Shown here in pieces: positions 35,130-47,150 of a stretch of 64,000 nucleotides of DNA. The stretch is from Warburgia ugandensis. Taxonomy: Eukaryota; Streptophyta; Magnoliopsida; Canellales; Canellaceae. The notes under the pieces are model-generated. The model worked only from the letters and a program-made list of their open reading frames with translations, had not been told where the DNA came from and made no database searches. Numbering within the stretch: the stretch's first letter is position 1; each line of letters begins with the position of its first letter. The stretch is taken from positions 19,336,414 to 19,400,413 of the forward strand of contig CP141134.1 of assembly GCA_035236585.1 (NCBI GenBank), written 5' to 3'. A program made the translations under genes and the position numbers.

Positions 35130-36110
35130 CCATTGTACTAGCTCCATTATGTGTTCACCTCTCCAGCTAGTACAACCTTTTGGACCATCCAATAATATTT
35201 TTAAAATAATAAAATAATTAATAAAATAACTCATATAAGCCATTGGTCAATATTATATTCACAAAAGAGCTAAGAGACTTTTACCCTCCTTCTACAACCA
35301 CTTAGAAGAAAAAAAACTTCATTAGTTAATTTCTTGGTCATATCTTAGTCATCCAGACTAGTTACTCAAAAGTTTCTAGCAAACACAGTGGACATCCCTT
35401 CACTATTGCTATTTATGGTATTTATTAAATAAATATCTTATAAAAATATTGTTTGAACCTGGTGTTTACTAATTCTGAAATCTCAACTTCCCCTAGTTCA
35501 ACAAGTTTTGAAATCAAGTATTGCAGCAGGATTGAATATTTTCCTTGAACAGATCACTAAAGAAATATTTTCTTATCATAAAGTGCAATAATTATGAAGA
35601 AAAATAGAGAAATATGAAATCATCCTCCTCCTATAGTTCAATAGTTGAAAAATGAAGATGGATTGTTTCATCACCATCACAATCATCCTAAATTATATTT
35701 CTTTTGTCTCAAAATTAGAAATAAGTAAGGTTGTTGAATGATGATTTAGAAGAACCCTTCACATTGATATCTACACTAGCAGCATAGGATATTCACCTCA
35801 TGGAAAATCAACTACCAAATTCGGATAATAATGGATTACTAGATTTTGAAGATTTACCTTAGCTAAAGGGTGGATGGGATTAGTCACCTACCACATTTAC
35901 TACTCTACAAGTCACTTACCACGTTTACTATTTTATAAGTCATTTACCATAACTACCACGTCATCACTACATCAACTTTACCTTGTATCTTAGGTGTTGT
36001 TGTGTCATTATCACCTTTACTTTATGTAATGAGTCATGTCATAATACTTTTATCTTTATATTTAGCCTTTTACTTTATGTCAAATCAATGTAACTTATGC
36101 AAGAAGCTTA
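35130..36110 (+). other. Pararetrovirus 3' and intergenic stretch, no assigned protein
   Basis: Decayed sequence between RNase H and the TATA box. Short repeats of ACCACGTTTACTA/CATTTACC type occur at 35895-35965. No inclusion-body or other viral protein could be recognised. Confidence 0.4.
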
Positions 36111-36125
36111 GAGTCCCCAACTCAT

Positions 36126-36134
36126 TATATAAAG
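36126..36134 (+). promoter_or_regulatory. TATA box of the pararetroviral intergenic region
   Basis: TATATAAAG followed by AGGAGT and a transcribed-looking leader with CT-rich end (36210-36300). It lies downstream of RNase H, where caulimovirids place the pregenomic RNA promoter. Present activity is unknown. Confidence 0.6.
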
Positions 36135-36419
36135 AGGAGTCATATAAGTTGAGAAGCATAATGGGAGCAAGGCTTGAGCATAACTTAAGCATAGCTTGAG
36201 TGGTGTTCTATCCTCTCTTCTAAGCATTCTCCTAGTCCAGTTCAGTTCTGTAAGCATTTCTTCTTTTTAATGTAATTCTCTCACTTTAGTGTTCTTCTTT
36301 CTGTGTTTTTTAGGCTTTTGCCTCTATGTTTTCTGTCTTTAATTAGATGTTCCCAAAGATATTGGTGATTCTCCTAAAGATAGAAGTGAATATTGTTAAC
36401 TTGTTGGAGAACAATAGCA

Positions 36420-37060
36420 TCTTACAATTTTCTAGCCTGATCTTTCATTGACAGTTAATAAGGTATGCCAATTTATAGCTAAACCAACTAATGCCCATAG
36501 CATTGCAATTGAAATCATCCTTAGTTACATTAAAGGCATTTGTAATCATGGTCTTCTCGATCATCCATCTTGATCTCTTAGGATACATGCTGTCTTGGAT
36601 GTTGATTGGGCTGGTTTTCTCGAGAATCAGACTCTCAAGGTGGTTACTATATTACCTCAAACCAAATATTATATCTTGGAGCTCATGCAAGCACCTCATT
36701 GTCTCTCTTGGGTATTGAATAGGAATATCATAGTTTAGCATCTGCTACAGCTAAAGTCATTTGGGTCAAATTTATGCTTCATAAGTTTGGTTTTCTTTCT
36801 CCTTATGCACCTACTATTAGGTGTGATAATATTAGTCTATCTTATTTAGTTGTTAATCGGCATTTCATGCATGGACTAAACATATCGAAATAGAATGTCA
36901 TTTTCTCCAGGAACAAGTCGCCCACAAACTTCTTGAAGTTTGATCTATTTATTTCCAATTATGATCTACAACACCAAGGGTCTTTCTTCCTGTCAACTTA
37001 CCTTTCTTAAAGAAACTCGGATATTATATCCAACATCAAGTTTGTGAGGGCGTATTGACA
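36420..37060 (+). pseudogene. Copia RNase H, continued after the viral insertion
   Basis: PDLSLTVNKVCQFIAKPTNA, then ILSYIKGICNHGLLDHPS, VLDVDWAGF (DADWAG-type block), and the 3' end with a CEGVLTC-like reading just before a possible LTR start near 37050 (TGACATGTATCTTG). The natural partner of the RT fragment ending near 32518. Confidence 0.78.
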
Positions 37061-39753
37061 TGTATCTTGAAAATTGGGTTTGTGTATATTTATATTTGTT
37101 TTACTTTCTCTTTGTTTATAATTTTTCCTAGTAAGTTACTTTTGTAGCAAACTATAATGACTAGTGCTATTAGAATAGATAAGTGAATTGAATCCAATCC
37201 GATTAGATAAGCTTAGATTAAGATTAGATATATATATTAGGGTTTTTGATCCACGTAGATTGCAGATAAAAAAACCTAATCCATGATCATCCATATCCTA
37301 ACGATGTGAGGATCATGGATTTGCAAATAATTATTCCATCCTAATATATAAGTTATGTAGAATTATAGACATTGGCTTTTTTTGAAAGATCTAAACCATT
37401 AATCATGTAGAATGCCTTAAATAGGCTAGGTACTAAATTTCAAGAATAGTATACCATAAGTTATAGAAGTTGAAATTAGCCACTAATTTTTTATTTTTTA
37501 AATAAGTAAAACAAATGGTTAGGATCAATCCAAAGAGAAGGCTGAACCCATGTAGATATCAAACTGCAGTTAGTCCTAACGTATGCATGTTGAGAGGGGC
37601 ACAATGACTCAACTACCCTAAAATTGAGGCAAGAGGGGGTCAATTTTGGGGAGCTTAATGAGAATCTCCTTATAAGATAAGTTTAACAACTTCTTAAACA
37701 ATAAAAAGCGCAATCACATAGAAGAGATAACAAAAAGAGTTCATTCACAAGTGGATACATACACATACAAGATACAAATAAACATATGTTTATTCAAAAT
37801 CACAATTTACTCATGAGTATTGTAAACAACATTTCATTTTACAATTCAATTTGAAGCATATGCAATCACATACACAACAAAATGCATGCCTCATGATCAT
37901 CCAAACCCCAAACCATCGCCTTGTGATCATCCATGTACAACCATCATTTGCATCCAAGAATCCTACCCCAAACCTACACATAATCTTCGGGTGGTATACG
38001 GATAATCTCCCATGGATGATCCTTAAAGTGGAGCCTCAATTTATCATTCCTCCATCATATTTCCTTTTTTTGCCATTTTGGTCAATAGATTAACCTATAA
38101 TTCTTTTCTTTTGTCCTACACTATAATAGGATTGAATTTTGAATGGTCAAGCTAGGAAAAGGAGTTAAATCGATTATTATTGTTGAACAATGATCATCAC
38201 ATTTCTTTTGTCCTACTCTATAATAAGATAGGATTTTGAAATGTTATAAATATCCAATCAAGTTGGATGCATAGCTCATCTATATCGTAGGCATGGCTTG
38301 AAAGATTCATGGTCATGACTCTTTGAAAAAGTCGTCGCTAAAACTTACGCATCTAATGTAGAATTCTCATATAGTAGATTGCATATTTTGAATTTAGAAA
38401 TAAAACAAGTGAGTGCTAATTTAATAATCCAAACAATTTTTCTAGTACAACTTGCTAGGAATTAGTGATAGATTAGAATTATCTTACTATTGATGATTGC
38501 AATTATTTGATTTTTCAAAGGTTTGTTTTCAAATACAAATTATTGCATTTTGATCATTAATGTCCATTTAAAAGGCAAAACTTAGAGACATAAAATGTTC
38601 CACTAAGTTCTGATTTTGGTACATGACTCATCCCTAACTTGTCCTATGAGTTAGATATTTAGATCATAAGGAGTGAAGCTAACATGTACTCTTATCCAGT
38701 ACTCTTTTCTTTTATTTCTTTATTTCAAATGGCATGACTATGATTTTCAAATGAATAGGCCTGATATACATGGTGTTTGTGTGCATAAATCAACTATGGA
38801 AATATGATATTTCCATGAACTAAAAATGTGTGTGGATCCTAGATGTTTGGTGATCCAAAATGCTCGTTCTCGAAACTGCATCTTTCATAGGCCTCATAAG
38901 AACAATATCTCTATTAAAAGATCCTAACTACTATTATTGTACAGAGTAGAAATATGAGAAATTTGAAAGAAAAATATGTACAGAAGTAAGATCAAAGAGT
39001 TAACAAAACTTGTTTGGAATTTCTTACATAGTTTGGATACTAAGATTTCGAGACCATTGGATGCTTATAGCATATGTTATAGAAGTTGTGAATTGAAGCC
39101 ACTAATTTGCTTATCTTTTTTCAAGTATAGAAGATTTACATGGATCGCCTAGTTTGAGGATGTCAAATAAGTATAGAAGTTACCATCCATGCAAAAGTGG
39201 GGCGTCGACTTCTATGAACCCATGAGGTAGACTCTTATCGAGACTCATTTGTAAAACATGAACCTTAAATGAAAATGATCGTACTTTTTCATTGCTCCAA
39301 ACTATTCGGCCGTGATATGGACTAGCCATGCATCAAGTGGAACACATTTGACCCTTTTATTGGTGGCTTATATATAATATATTCGAAAATAGAAGAGGAG
39401 AACAAGGAGCCTAGAGTATTCTTGTCGATCACCAAAGCAATTAAAGCTACTCTATTTACTGATTACTAGATAATTAATGTGATAAAATATTCATGTTTGC
39501 TACTTTGCCAATACTAATGAGTTTTGGGATAAAAATGAAATTTTATGATTTTATAGGGTAACTTAAGTCAAATAGTGGAAAAATATGCAGGATAATAACT
39601 GTTTGTTTTGGCTTTTAGAATAGTTATAGTTATTATCAACAAGAATTGTAAGGGCAAACTGGGTAAAGAGAATCTCACTAACTTGTCGCTAGCACTTTAG
39701 TAGTTAAATTATAGTTTTACTTTTGAAAGGCATGCAACATTAATTAGGATAGC
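37061..39753. other. AT-rich region, possible copia 3' LTR, otherwise unassigned
   Basis: 37050-37330 may hold the 3' LTR of the copia element; no partner was delimited. Two related blocks (about 37380-37500 and 39030-39130) share TTATAGAAGTTG..AATT..AGCCACTAATTT, and a 25-base phrase around TTCTTTTGTCCTAC recurs at 38104 and 38201. No gene recognised. Confidence 0.4.
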
Positions 39754-39768
39754 AAGATGTTAGGTCAA
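39754..39768 (+). repeat. Target-site duplication, left copy (LINE)
   Basis: AAGATGTTAGGTCAA, identical to 43270-43284, immediately before the LINE 5' end. Confidence 0.9.
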
Positions 39769-39814
39769 ACTCCGCCAATGCCGGTCCCAAGCCAGAACGA
39801 AAAAGGAGGAGGGT

Positions 39815-40090
39815 CTTGCATCAGGTGCCAGCTGGCAAGGGAGAAGTTGAAGATGATTTTATTATTTCTTTCTTACAAATGAATATGCATTTGTATATTA
39901 GTTTGTGAGGAAGAAATGAAAATCATCACGAACTTCTTAAAATATGGCAACCCTTGCATCAAGTAGCCAGCCGGCAAGGGTGAAGCTAAAGATGGTTTTG
40001 TTATTTCTTTTCTGCTTGCAAATGAATATGCATTTATATATTAGTTTGTAAGGAAGAAATGAAAATCATCTTCAGCTTTTTAAAACTATA
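39815..40090 (+). repeat. 138-bp tandem duplication in LINE 5' leader
   Basis: Copies start at 39815 and 39953 (CTTGCATCA, then GCCAGC..GGCAAGGG) and run in parallel to AAATGAAAATCATC and GGCAACCC/AGCAACCC. Leader repeats can carry promoter units in LINEs. Confidence 0.85.
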
Positions 40091-40139
40091 GCAACCCCAT
40101 CTATGACATGAATCAAAAATAAACATTCCCTCAAGCTAT

Positions 40140-40344
40140 GGCATTCCCCATAAGCAACACGCTGCATCGGATCCTGGGTGAGGGGAAAAATAGGCAAGGG
40201 TTGCTAGGGCATTCTCTTAGAAGCAATGCTCTACATCGGATCCTGGGTGTAGTGAAAAATGGGCAAGGGCTGTTAGAGCGTCCCCTCAGAAGCGACGCAC
40301 TGCATTAGAACTCAGGTGTAGTGAAAAATGGACATGGGTTCATA
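40140..40344 (+). repeat. Three tandem ~68-bp units in LINE 5' leader
   Basis: Units at 40140-40207, 40208-40276 and 40277-40344 share GGCATTC..AAGCAA, CATCGGATCCTGGGTG and GTGAAAAATGGGCAAGGG. One similar unit is seen in the antisense LINE near 11600-11700. Confidence 0.85.
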
Positions 40345-40392
40345 CCATGGAGGTCAAGAAAGGCAATAGTAAATAAGGTATCTCCAAAACAT

Positions 40393-43206
40393 AAGATTTG
40401 CATCGCCACATGGAATACAGGGACACTGACAGGTAAGAGTTTCAAGTTAGTAGACGTGATAAATAGTAGGAGAGTCAACATCGCTTGTATCTAAGAAACC
40501 AAGTGGAAAGGGGCTAAAGCTAGAGAAATAGATGAGTATAAATTATGGTACGTATGAAAGAAAAATAATAGAAATGACGTAGGCATAATATTGGATAAGG
40601 AATTAAAGGATAAATTTGTGGACATTAAAAGAATTAGTGATAGAATTATAATAATAAAACTTGTTCTAAGAGAGTAGATTATTAATGTTATAAGTGCATA
40701 TGCACCACAAGTAGGGTTACAAGATATAATCAAGAGACAGTTTTGGGAAGATATGGAGGGATTCATGCAAGAAAGTCCCAACACTGAGGGGATATTTATA
40801 GGAGTAGACTTAAATGGCCATGTAGGAAAAGATAAGGAAGGATATGATGGAACACATAGAGGGTATGGTATAGATGAACGAGATGAGATGGGGGAGAATA
40901 TCCTCGATTTTGCTTTGTCATATAACTTGTCCGTTGCAAATACACTCTTTAAGAAGAGGGATGAACACTTAATAACCTTTAAAAGTGGATTTCATAAAAG
41001 CCAAATAGACTTTTTTCTACTTAAGAATAATGAACAATCTACATGTAAGGATTGTAAGGTGATACTCGGTGAGAGTTTAACCTCACAATATAAGTTAATG
41101 GTTATGGATATCCATATCAAAAGATGGAGAAAAAGAATTGAACTTAATACACATCTAAAAACTAAGTGGTTGAACTTAAAAAGAGAGAAAATAACCTCAT
41201 TCAAAAATAAGTAGATGGTAGAAGGAAATTAGAATTATGACATAGAAGTAAATACCATGTGGACTAATATGGCTGAGTCCATTAAGAAAGCGGCAAAAGA
41301 TGTCTTAGGAGTATCTAAAGGTAAAAGGCTATTAGCAAAGGAAACATGGTGGTGGAGTGAAACAGTGTAAAAAGTTATTAAAGAAAAACAGATGCATTTT
41401 ACATCATGGCAAAAGATTAAAAATAATGAAAACTATGAACAATATAAGAATGCTACAAAGGTTGCTAAGAGAATAGTAAGTGAGGCTAAACTTAAAGCAT
41501 ATGATAAGCTCTACAATAGACTAGGAATAAGAGAAGGTGAGAAAGATGTGTTTAAACTTGCAAAAGTAAGAGAACAGAAGGGTAAGGACTTAGATCATGT
41601 TAGGTGTATTAGAAGCGATGATCAAAGGGTATTAGTCAAAGATGATGAGATCAAACAAAGGTGGGAAACATATTTTCAAAAATTGTTAAATGACAATGGC
41701 TTTGAGAATATAAGGATTGAAAATACTATAAATATAAATAACATGAGATATTATACATATGAAAGTAGGATTAGAATACCTAAAGTAAAAGAGGCCTTGA
41801 AAAAGATGAAATCAAGAAAGGCGATGGGGCTTGATGGTATACCAATAGAGGTTTGGAAGTATATTGGAGATATTGGAGTAGTTTGGTTGACCAGGTTGTT
41901 TAATAAGATTATAAAATTAAAGAAAATGCCTGATGAGTGGAGGAAAAGCTCTATTATGCCAATTTATAAGAATAAAGGAGACATACAGAGCTGCACTAAT
42001 TATCAAGGGATCAAACTTATAAGCCACACTATGAAACTTTTTGAAAGAGTGATTGAGAAGAGGCTACGACATAAAACAAGTGTATCAGAGAATCATTTGG
42101 TTTCATGCTTAGGAGGTCTACTATGGAAGCTATTTTCTCACTAAGACAATTAGTAGAGAGATATAGGGAGAGGAGGAAAGACCTCCATATGGTCTTTATT
42201 GACTTAGAGAAAGCTTATGATAGAGTCCTTAGAGAATTAATATGGAGGGTGTTGGGTGGTAAATGGGGTTTCTCAGGGATATATAGACATAAATAAATAT
42301 ATGTATGAGGGAGCGGTAACATATGTTAAGACCACTAGTGGCATGACTAGCAATTTTCTTGTCACTATAGGATTGCACCAAGGATCGCAATTGAGTCCAT
42401 ACCTTTTCACATTGGTTATGGATGAGTTAACAAAACATATGCACGAGGAGATTCCCTGGTGCATGCTATTTGCAGATGATATAGTCTTACTTGATGAGAC
42501 AATGGAGGGTGTAAACATAAAGCTAGAGTTATGGAGAGAAGCATTAGAATCTGAAGGATTTAAAATTAGCCAAACTAAGATAGAATATGTGGAATGTAAT
42601 TTTAGCAAGGAGAGTATGAGTAGAACACCAGTCAAGATTGATAACCGAGAAGTCCCCGTTAAAGACCACTTTCGGTACTTAGGATCAATGATTCATGATA
42701 GTGGAGAGATTGAGAGGGAGGTTACCCAGAGAATCCAAGCGGGTTGGAACAAATGGAGATGTACATATGGAGTTTTGTGTGATTGACGAGTGCCACTCAA
42801 ACTAAAAGGAAAATTCTATAGGATGGCCATAAAGCCAGCCATGCTCTATGTATCAGAGTGTTGGGTAGTTAAGAAACATCATACACATAGGATGAGCATC
42901 GCAGAAATGAGGATGTTGAGATGGATGAGTGGTAAGACAAGAAAGGTTAGAATTAGAAATGAAAATATTCGAGAAAATTTAGAGATAGCACCAATAGGTA
43001 ACAAGATGAGTGAGACTAGACTTAGATGGTTTGGTCACGTTCAAAGGAGACCAACAACGGTACTGGTTAGAAGAAGTGAGGCAATACAAGTAGAAGGTTC
43101 TAAAAGGGCAAGGGGAAGGCCCAAAAGAACATGGATAGAAGTGGTGAGGAAACATTTAAAAACATTGGGACTAAATGAAGCCATGGTATTTAATAGAGTA
43201 GAATGA
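40393..43206 (+). pseudogene. LINE endonuclease/reverse transcriptase ORF, interrupted
   Basis: Endonuclease: CIATWNTGTLTGKSFKLVD, NVISAYAPQ, GIFIGVDLNGHVG and SQIDFFLL (40393-41110). RT: KSRKAMGLDGIPIEVWKY, RKSSIMPIYKNKGD, DLHMVFIDLEKAYDRV, LHQGSQLSPYLFTLVMDEL and FADDIVLLDE (41815-42500). C-terminal: QAGWNKWRCTYGVLCD, MLRWMSGKTRK and RARGRPKRTW (to 43206). Stops in frame include CAA-to-TAA type at ACI*ETKW (about 40495), 41212, about 41230, about 41368 and 42784 (CGA-to-TGA type). Two compensating frameshifts lie near 42095 and 42250. Catalytic residues remain, but the protein cannot be made. Confidence 0.9.
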
Positions 43207-43269
43207 TGAATAAGATTCATGTGGCCGACCCCTAATTGGGATAAGGTCTTGATGATGTTGATGATGAAG

Positions 43270-43284
43270 AAGATGTTAGGTCAA
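43270..43284 (+). repeat. Target-site duplication, right copy (LINE)
   Basis: AAGATGTTAGGTCAA, identical to 39754-39768, directly after the TGATGA tail. Confidence 0.9.
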
Positions 43285-45690
43285 GTAGAATCTTTAGAGA
43301 TTCTAACCCTAATACTTTTATCCTAGCCCTAACTAACTTCAAGTTGTATTTCCAATCCTAACATTGTTAGGATAAAAACATTGCTAGCCTTAAACCTAAC
43401 ATATAAGGTCAATTCTTGTTGGGCTCGCTAATTGACCCTAACACCTGAAATTTTTAAAACTTGAAAAGTAAATTGATAATGATTATCAAATATTTTTTGG
43501 TGCAAAACATTAAGTTGGTCACTTACCTTTCGCTTAGAGTTTTAGAGAAGTATATGCAAAGGCACAATATACAAGTATATAGAAAACATTCAAAGCCCCT
43601 AACTTTTTACTTACAAACCTTAACCAATCCTAACATGAATTATGGTCATAATTGTTTACCCTAGCCTAACCCTAACAACAAATTTCTTGGCCTTAACCCA
43701 ACTCTTATGGGCCAATTAAGGCTGGGTCCCCTAATTGGCCCAACCCTTTGCCATCCCTAACAATGATTGGTTCACTTTCACCGTGCTCGCTATGTTCCTT
43801 GTTATTATTGAATAAATAAAACAATGAGAAAGAAAGAGAGGTTGTGTTGACCCATTTCGCTGCATCTAAAACCATCTTCTCAAGTAAATAATCTCATCTT
43901 GAAATCATGCAAGATTACACCTAGATGCCATGAAGATGAATGGGCCTTATAAGATTTGTTTTACAAACTCTTTGTTTTTAGTGAGATGGCATTTCTATCT
44001 TAGTTTCTTCTAACTTTTAATTATAGTTGGACAATCTTCTACCATGAACCCCTCATAAATATAATTTGATCAACTATATTTTCATGCGGGCCTAGATTTC
44101 TAAAGATCCAAATTATTCACAATGTTACCCTTAGCTTAGATGGGCCATGCTTTGAAATTTTCATCCATTAGGTGATCCTAGCAACTACTATTAATTTTAA
44201 ATGAATAATAAAGCTTTTTACAGTTCATTTTTTAACTTAAAAAAACAAAGGCTAGGATGATCCAGGTAATGAAAATTTCAGAGCATAACTCATCTAAGGC
44301 AAGGAAAACATTATCAACAATTTGGATCTTCAAACATTTTGACCCACATAAAGTTATAACCCTTCAAACCATTGATTAAGTGGCTCATTTGAAAAAACAA
44401 GGGGCACATATATCAATACCCTTCCTATTTAACTTTAATTCTAATTCCAACACTCCTCATATTATAATCTGAATCACAAGATGAAGGGCCACACACCTCT
44501 TTTTCAATGCATTATGAACTTTAATTTGTTTTGTAGATCTAGGCCATTTTCATGTTTAGAATATTGAAAATAGGTAAGCCATGAGAAATCAATGCATTGC
44601 AACAATCCTAACCACTTATTTTATGTCTTTGAATAAATTGATGAAAATGGATGGTATTGATTTTTTGCCTAAAGAAGCATAACTGAAAAACATTTAATGG
44701 GTATGGAATTTGATGTCCAACCTATCTAAACCATTCTTGATATGTTGAATATGTTAAATCTACCAAAAAAATAGCTTCACCAAGCATAGAAGAGGGGCAT
44801 ATACTCCTCTCTCATATTGATATAGGAACTTTATAATCTTTTATTCTATTAGTTGAATAAGTTCATTAAAAGTCATTAAGTTTTCTCTTATTTCTTCTCT
44901 AACCTTTCCTAGTTTTTCTCTACCATCTTGTTCTTGTTCTTCTTTCCTTTTTGTAAAGATTCCTCATTACTTTTAGTAACTTCTTTCTCTCTCTTCTTAT
45001 TTTATTTTTTATTTGTTATAAGTAAAGAATTACAAAGCAAATTACTTATACACTCTCCACACACACTCCTAAATTTAATCATAGCGAGAGGGGAAAGCGG
45101 AGACTCAAACCTGCATCTAAGCTTCTTCATTGAGATGCCAAGTTGTCTATAACCAACTGTGATAGACATTTGGTGGGCCCTCTTCTTTGCTTCCCAATCT
45201 TAATTCCTCTATTGATTAATTATTTAATTAATGAATGACTAAGGTTTGAGACTGTGCATGTGTATGTGTGTCTATCTTTCAAAAAACAATTAATAAATAT
45301 CAAATGATTAGATATTTATTTACTAAAAAGCAATTGTTGCTTTTACTAAATATTGAATATCTATTAATTATACAATAGTTATTTAAGGATATGTTAAGTA
45401 GCATCTCAAGAAACTTTCAAAATATATGTTATATATCATCTTACTATGTCTTGGATAAAGAACCAAAATAGCTGAAGTTAGAAAAGTATAACAATCACAA
45501 TTGTTCTCAATTGAATCAAATAGTAAGAACAATTAATAAATTAGAAATCCTATTACTTGGAAAGAGGTAATATCTAACTTTTGTAGTCTCTATTTACTTA
45601 CTATTATTCTTTCTTTTTCACTTCCAAACTCATTTTTTTCATGCCTATAGTCAGCATTGAAGTTTTAAATTATTTTAATTATACCTTATG
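43285..45690. other. AT-rich unassigned sequence
   Basis: Scattered CCTAAC/CCCTAAC phrases at 43300-43750 and long AT-rich stretches. No open frame with a recognisable domain, no RNA gene. Confidence 0.4.
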
Positions 45691-45699
45691 TCTTTCATA

Positions 45700-46035
45700 A
45701 TTTTAAAACTTGCAAGTCAACTCAAAAAATTTGGTTGAGTAACTCAACTCAATATCAAATAGAGTCGTCATTGAGTTGACTTGCTCCATAATAAAAGAAA
45801 TTTGTTAGGGCTAAAGTTTGAACATGAGACCGTCAAAATATCAACATAATGGCCTAGCCAACTCACCCATAACTCATTTATATGTGAAAATTTTAATTAT
45901 AAATATAACTCTAAATTACTAAAATTTTATTTTAAATCTCCCTTGAGTATTTTTTGAGTCACTTATGAGTGTCTTCAAGTTGACTTGACTCGCATTACTA
46001 TCGGGTTGAGTTTTTGAGTTTTTAAACTATGATGT
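45700..46035 (-). mobile_element. Possible tRNA-derived SINE-like repeat
   Basis: The minus strand contains GAGTTGGCTAGGCCATTATG (A-box-like) and, about 35 bases later, GGTCTCATGTTCAAACTTTAG (B-box-like GTTCAAAC). It is flanked by CAACTC/GAGTTG-rich arms that are roughly inverted (TTTAAAACTTGCAAGTCAAC left; the complement of TCGGGTTGAGTTTTTGAG right). The ends and target duplication are unclear. Confidence 0.4.
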
Positions 46036-47150
46036 CATTAGTACGATAAATGAACCCTATATGATTTACTTTATGCACTCTTTCTTTTCTAGCATTTCTA
46101 TCTCAATATGTATATTCACTCACCTTAAAGTCCTAGTAGATGTACACACTGTTGGGCATGAGAAGAAGTCCATACCTATTTTTTATGTGTAGTGAAACTT
46201 TGTTATGTAGATCTAATATGTTCATCAAATTTAAATTGCTTAGGTAAGTTATAGATTTAATTTCATATTCATTGGATGCTTTTAGCTTGTGTTTTATTGA
46301 ATAAAAAATATTGATCATCCATTTTATAAATTTTTTTAAAGGCCCAAACTAAGTAGTTACGATTCTCCAAATGCTTTGATTTCTATGGGATTACCTACTA
46401 TTTGTATGGAGAGCATAACGAATTGCTTAGATCTACATAAATAATAATTGTGTATGAAAAAAAAAAGGGTGTTGACTTCTTCTCACATTGGGGCTCATCA
46501 CCTTATTATACAAAGAAACAGACCCGTAAAAAACTATGATTTTGATAAAATATCAATTTCTTTACACCTATACATTGCAAGGGCAGCTATCCTAGCATTG
46601 AGAAGAAAGAGCCCAGTCTTGTATTCTCAACCAATGCACATCCAATGTTCATATTTTTACTTGAAAAATATCAATGGCCTAAATTACAAGTGGGACCTAA
46701 TATTTCAATGATCGCAGCTGTTGAACTAAATGGATGTGCACTGATGATATATATACAAATTATTTATTGTTTGATGATTATAAGCCTTTGAAGTATAATG
46801 CCATTAATGATGAATGTGAGCCACTACTTTTTAACCTCTTTTTATTATTATTTTGAAGAAGGATTGGGATTATTAGATGGGTTGTAAAAGTGGTATATGA
46901 TTCATCTATAGCATACATGGTATTTTCAAATGCTAAGACAGCATTTAAATTTTTACACTTGTCTTTTTATTTTTTATTTTTTCTTAGATCTAAAACATTC
47001 ATCTTGTTTGGGTCTTTTTTTTCTTAGTCTACTTAATAGAAATTGATTCAATGAGATGATCCTAGTTTCTATTTTATTTTAGTGCTTATAATACAAAGTA
47101 CGTAGAAGCATAAGACTGCGAGCATCGAATAGAAGGGACTTTTTATGTAA
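46036..47150. other. AT-rich unassigned sequence
   Basis: No gene or repeat recognised. Short open frames in it have no family features. Confidence 0.4.

Larger units (their letters stand above)
32520..36415 (+). mobile_element. Endogenous pararetrovirus (Caulimoviridae-like), decayed, nested in copia
   Basis: Between two halves of the copia pol lies about 3.9 kb in caulimovirid order. It has a capsid C-terminal part with basic region and CCHC-type zinc knuckle (32600-33280), a protease trace, reverse transcriptase with YVDD (33990-34480) and RNase H (34560-35120). An intergenic region with a TATATAAAG promoter follows (35870-36400). Integrase is absent, which separates it from LTR elements. 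Stops and indels interrupt every domain; no complete gene remains and no movement-protein region was recognised. Overall affinity looks closer to the petuvirus/florendovirus type than to badnaviruses, but this rests on motif reading only. Confidence 0.8.
29385..37060 (+). mobile_element. Decayed sense Ty1/copia element, split by several insertions
   Basis: Sense fragments appear in copia order. Gag: QKEKQMADQLAAIGQPIPD then LVYILGGLG (about 29430-29520). A pre-protease/protease region is at 30220-30660. Pre-integrase: WHRRLGHPAPSVMHLIA (30800-30850). Integrase: PLEILHADVWG (31090) and YYVVFVDDYSQFTWLYLLEF (31155-31216). RT: LNHSMYGLKEAPRTWY (32160) and VLVYVDDII (32292-32318). RNase H end: NKVCQFIAKPTNAHSIAIE (36460-36520). 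All are broken by stops. It is interrupted by a block at about 29545-30200, by a SINE at 30935-31073 and by pararetroviral DNA at about 32520-36415. Confidence 0.82.
39769..43269 (+). mobile_element. Full-length RTE-type LINE with 15-bp target-site duplication
   Basis: 3.5 kb, flanked by identical 15-mers. The 5' leader starts ACTCCGCCAATGCCGGTCCC and holds two tandem-repeat blocks (39815-40090, 40140-40344). One long frame (frame of 40393) encodes an apurinic-type endonuclease then reverse transcriptase. The element ends CCCCTAATTGGGATAAGG and a TGATGA-rich tail with no poly(A). A single-ORF endonuclease/RT LINE with a microsatellite tail fits the RTE clade. It is the most complete of four copies in the window but is interrupted by stops. 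Confidence 0.92.

Noticed and set aside
35430..35870. Possible extra pararetroviral protein after RNase H
   Set aside because: Too many stops and no recognisable motif; left as unassigned.
42273..42635. Minus-strand 120-codon open frame, and 50839-51255 minus
   Set aside because: Antisense shadows of the same conserved segment of the LINE reverse transcriptase.
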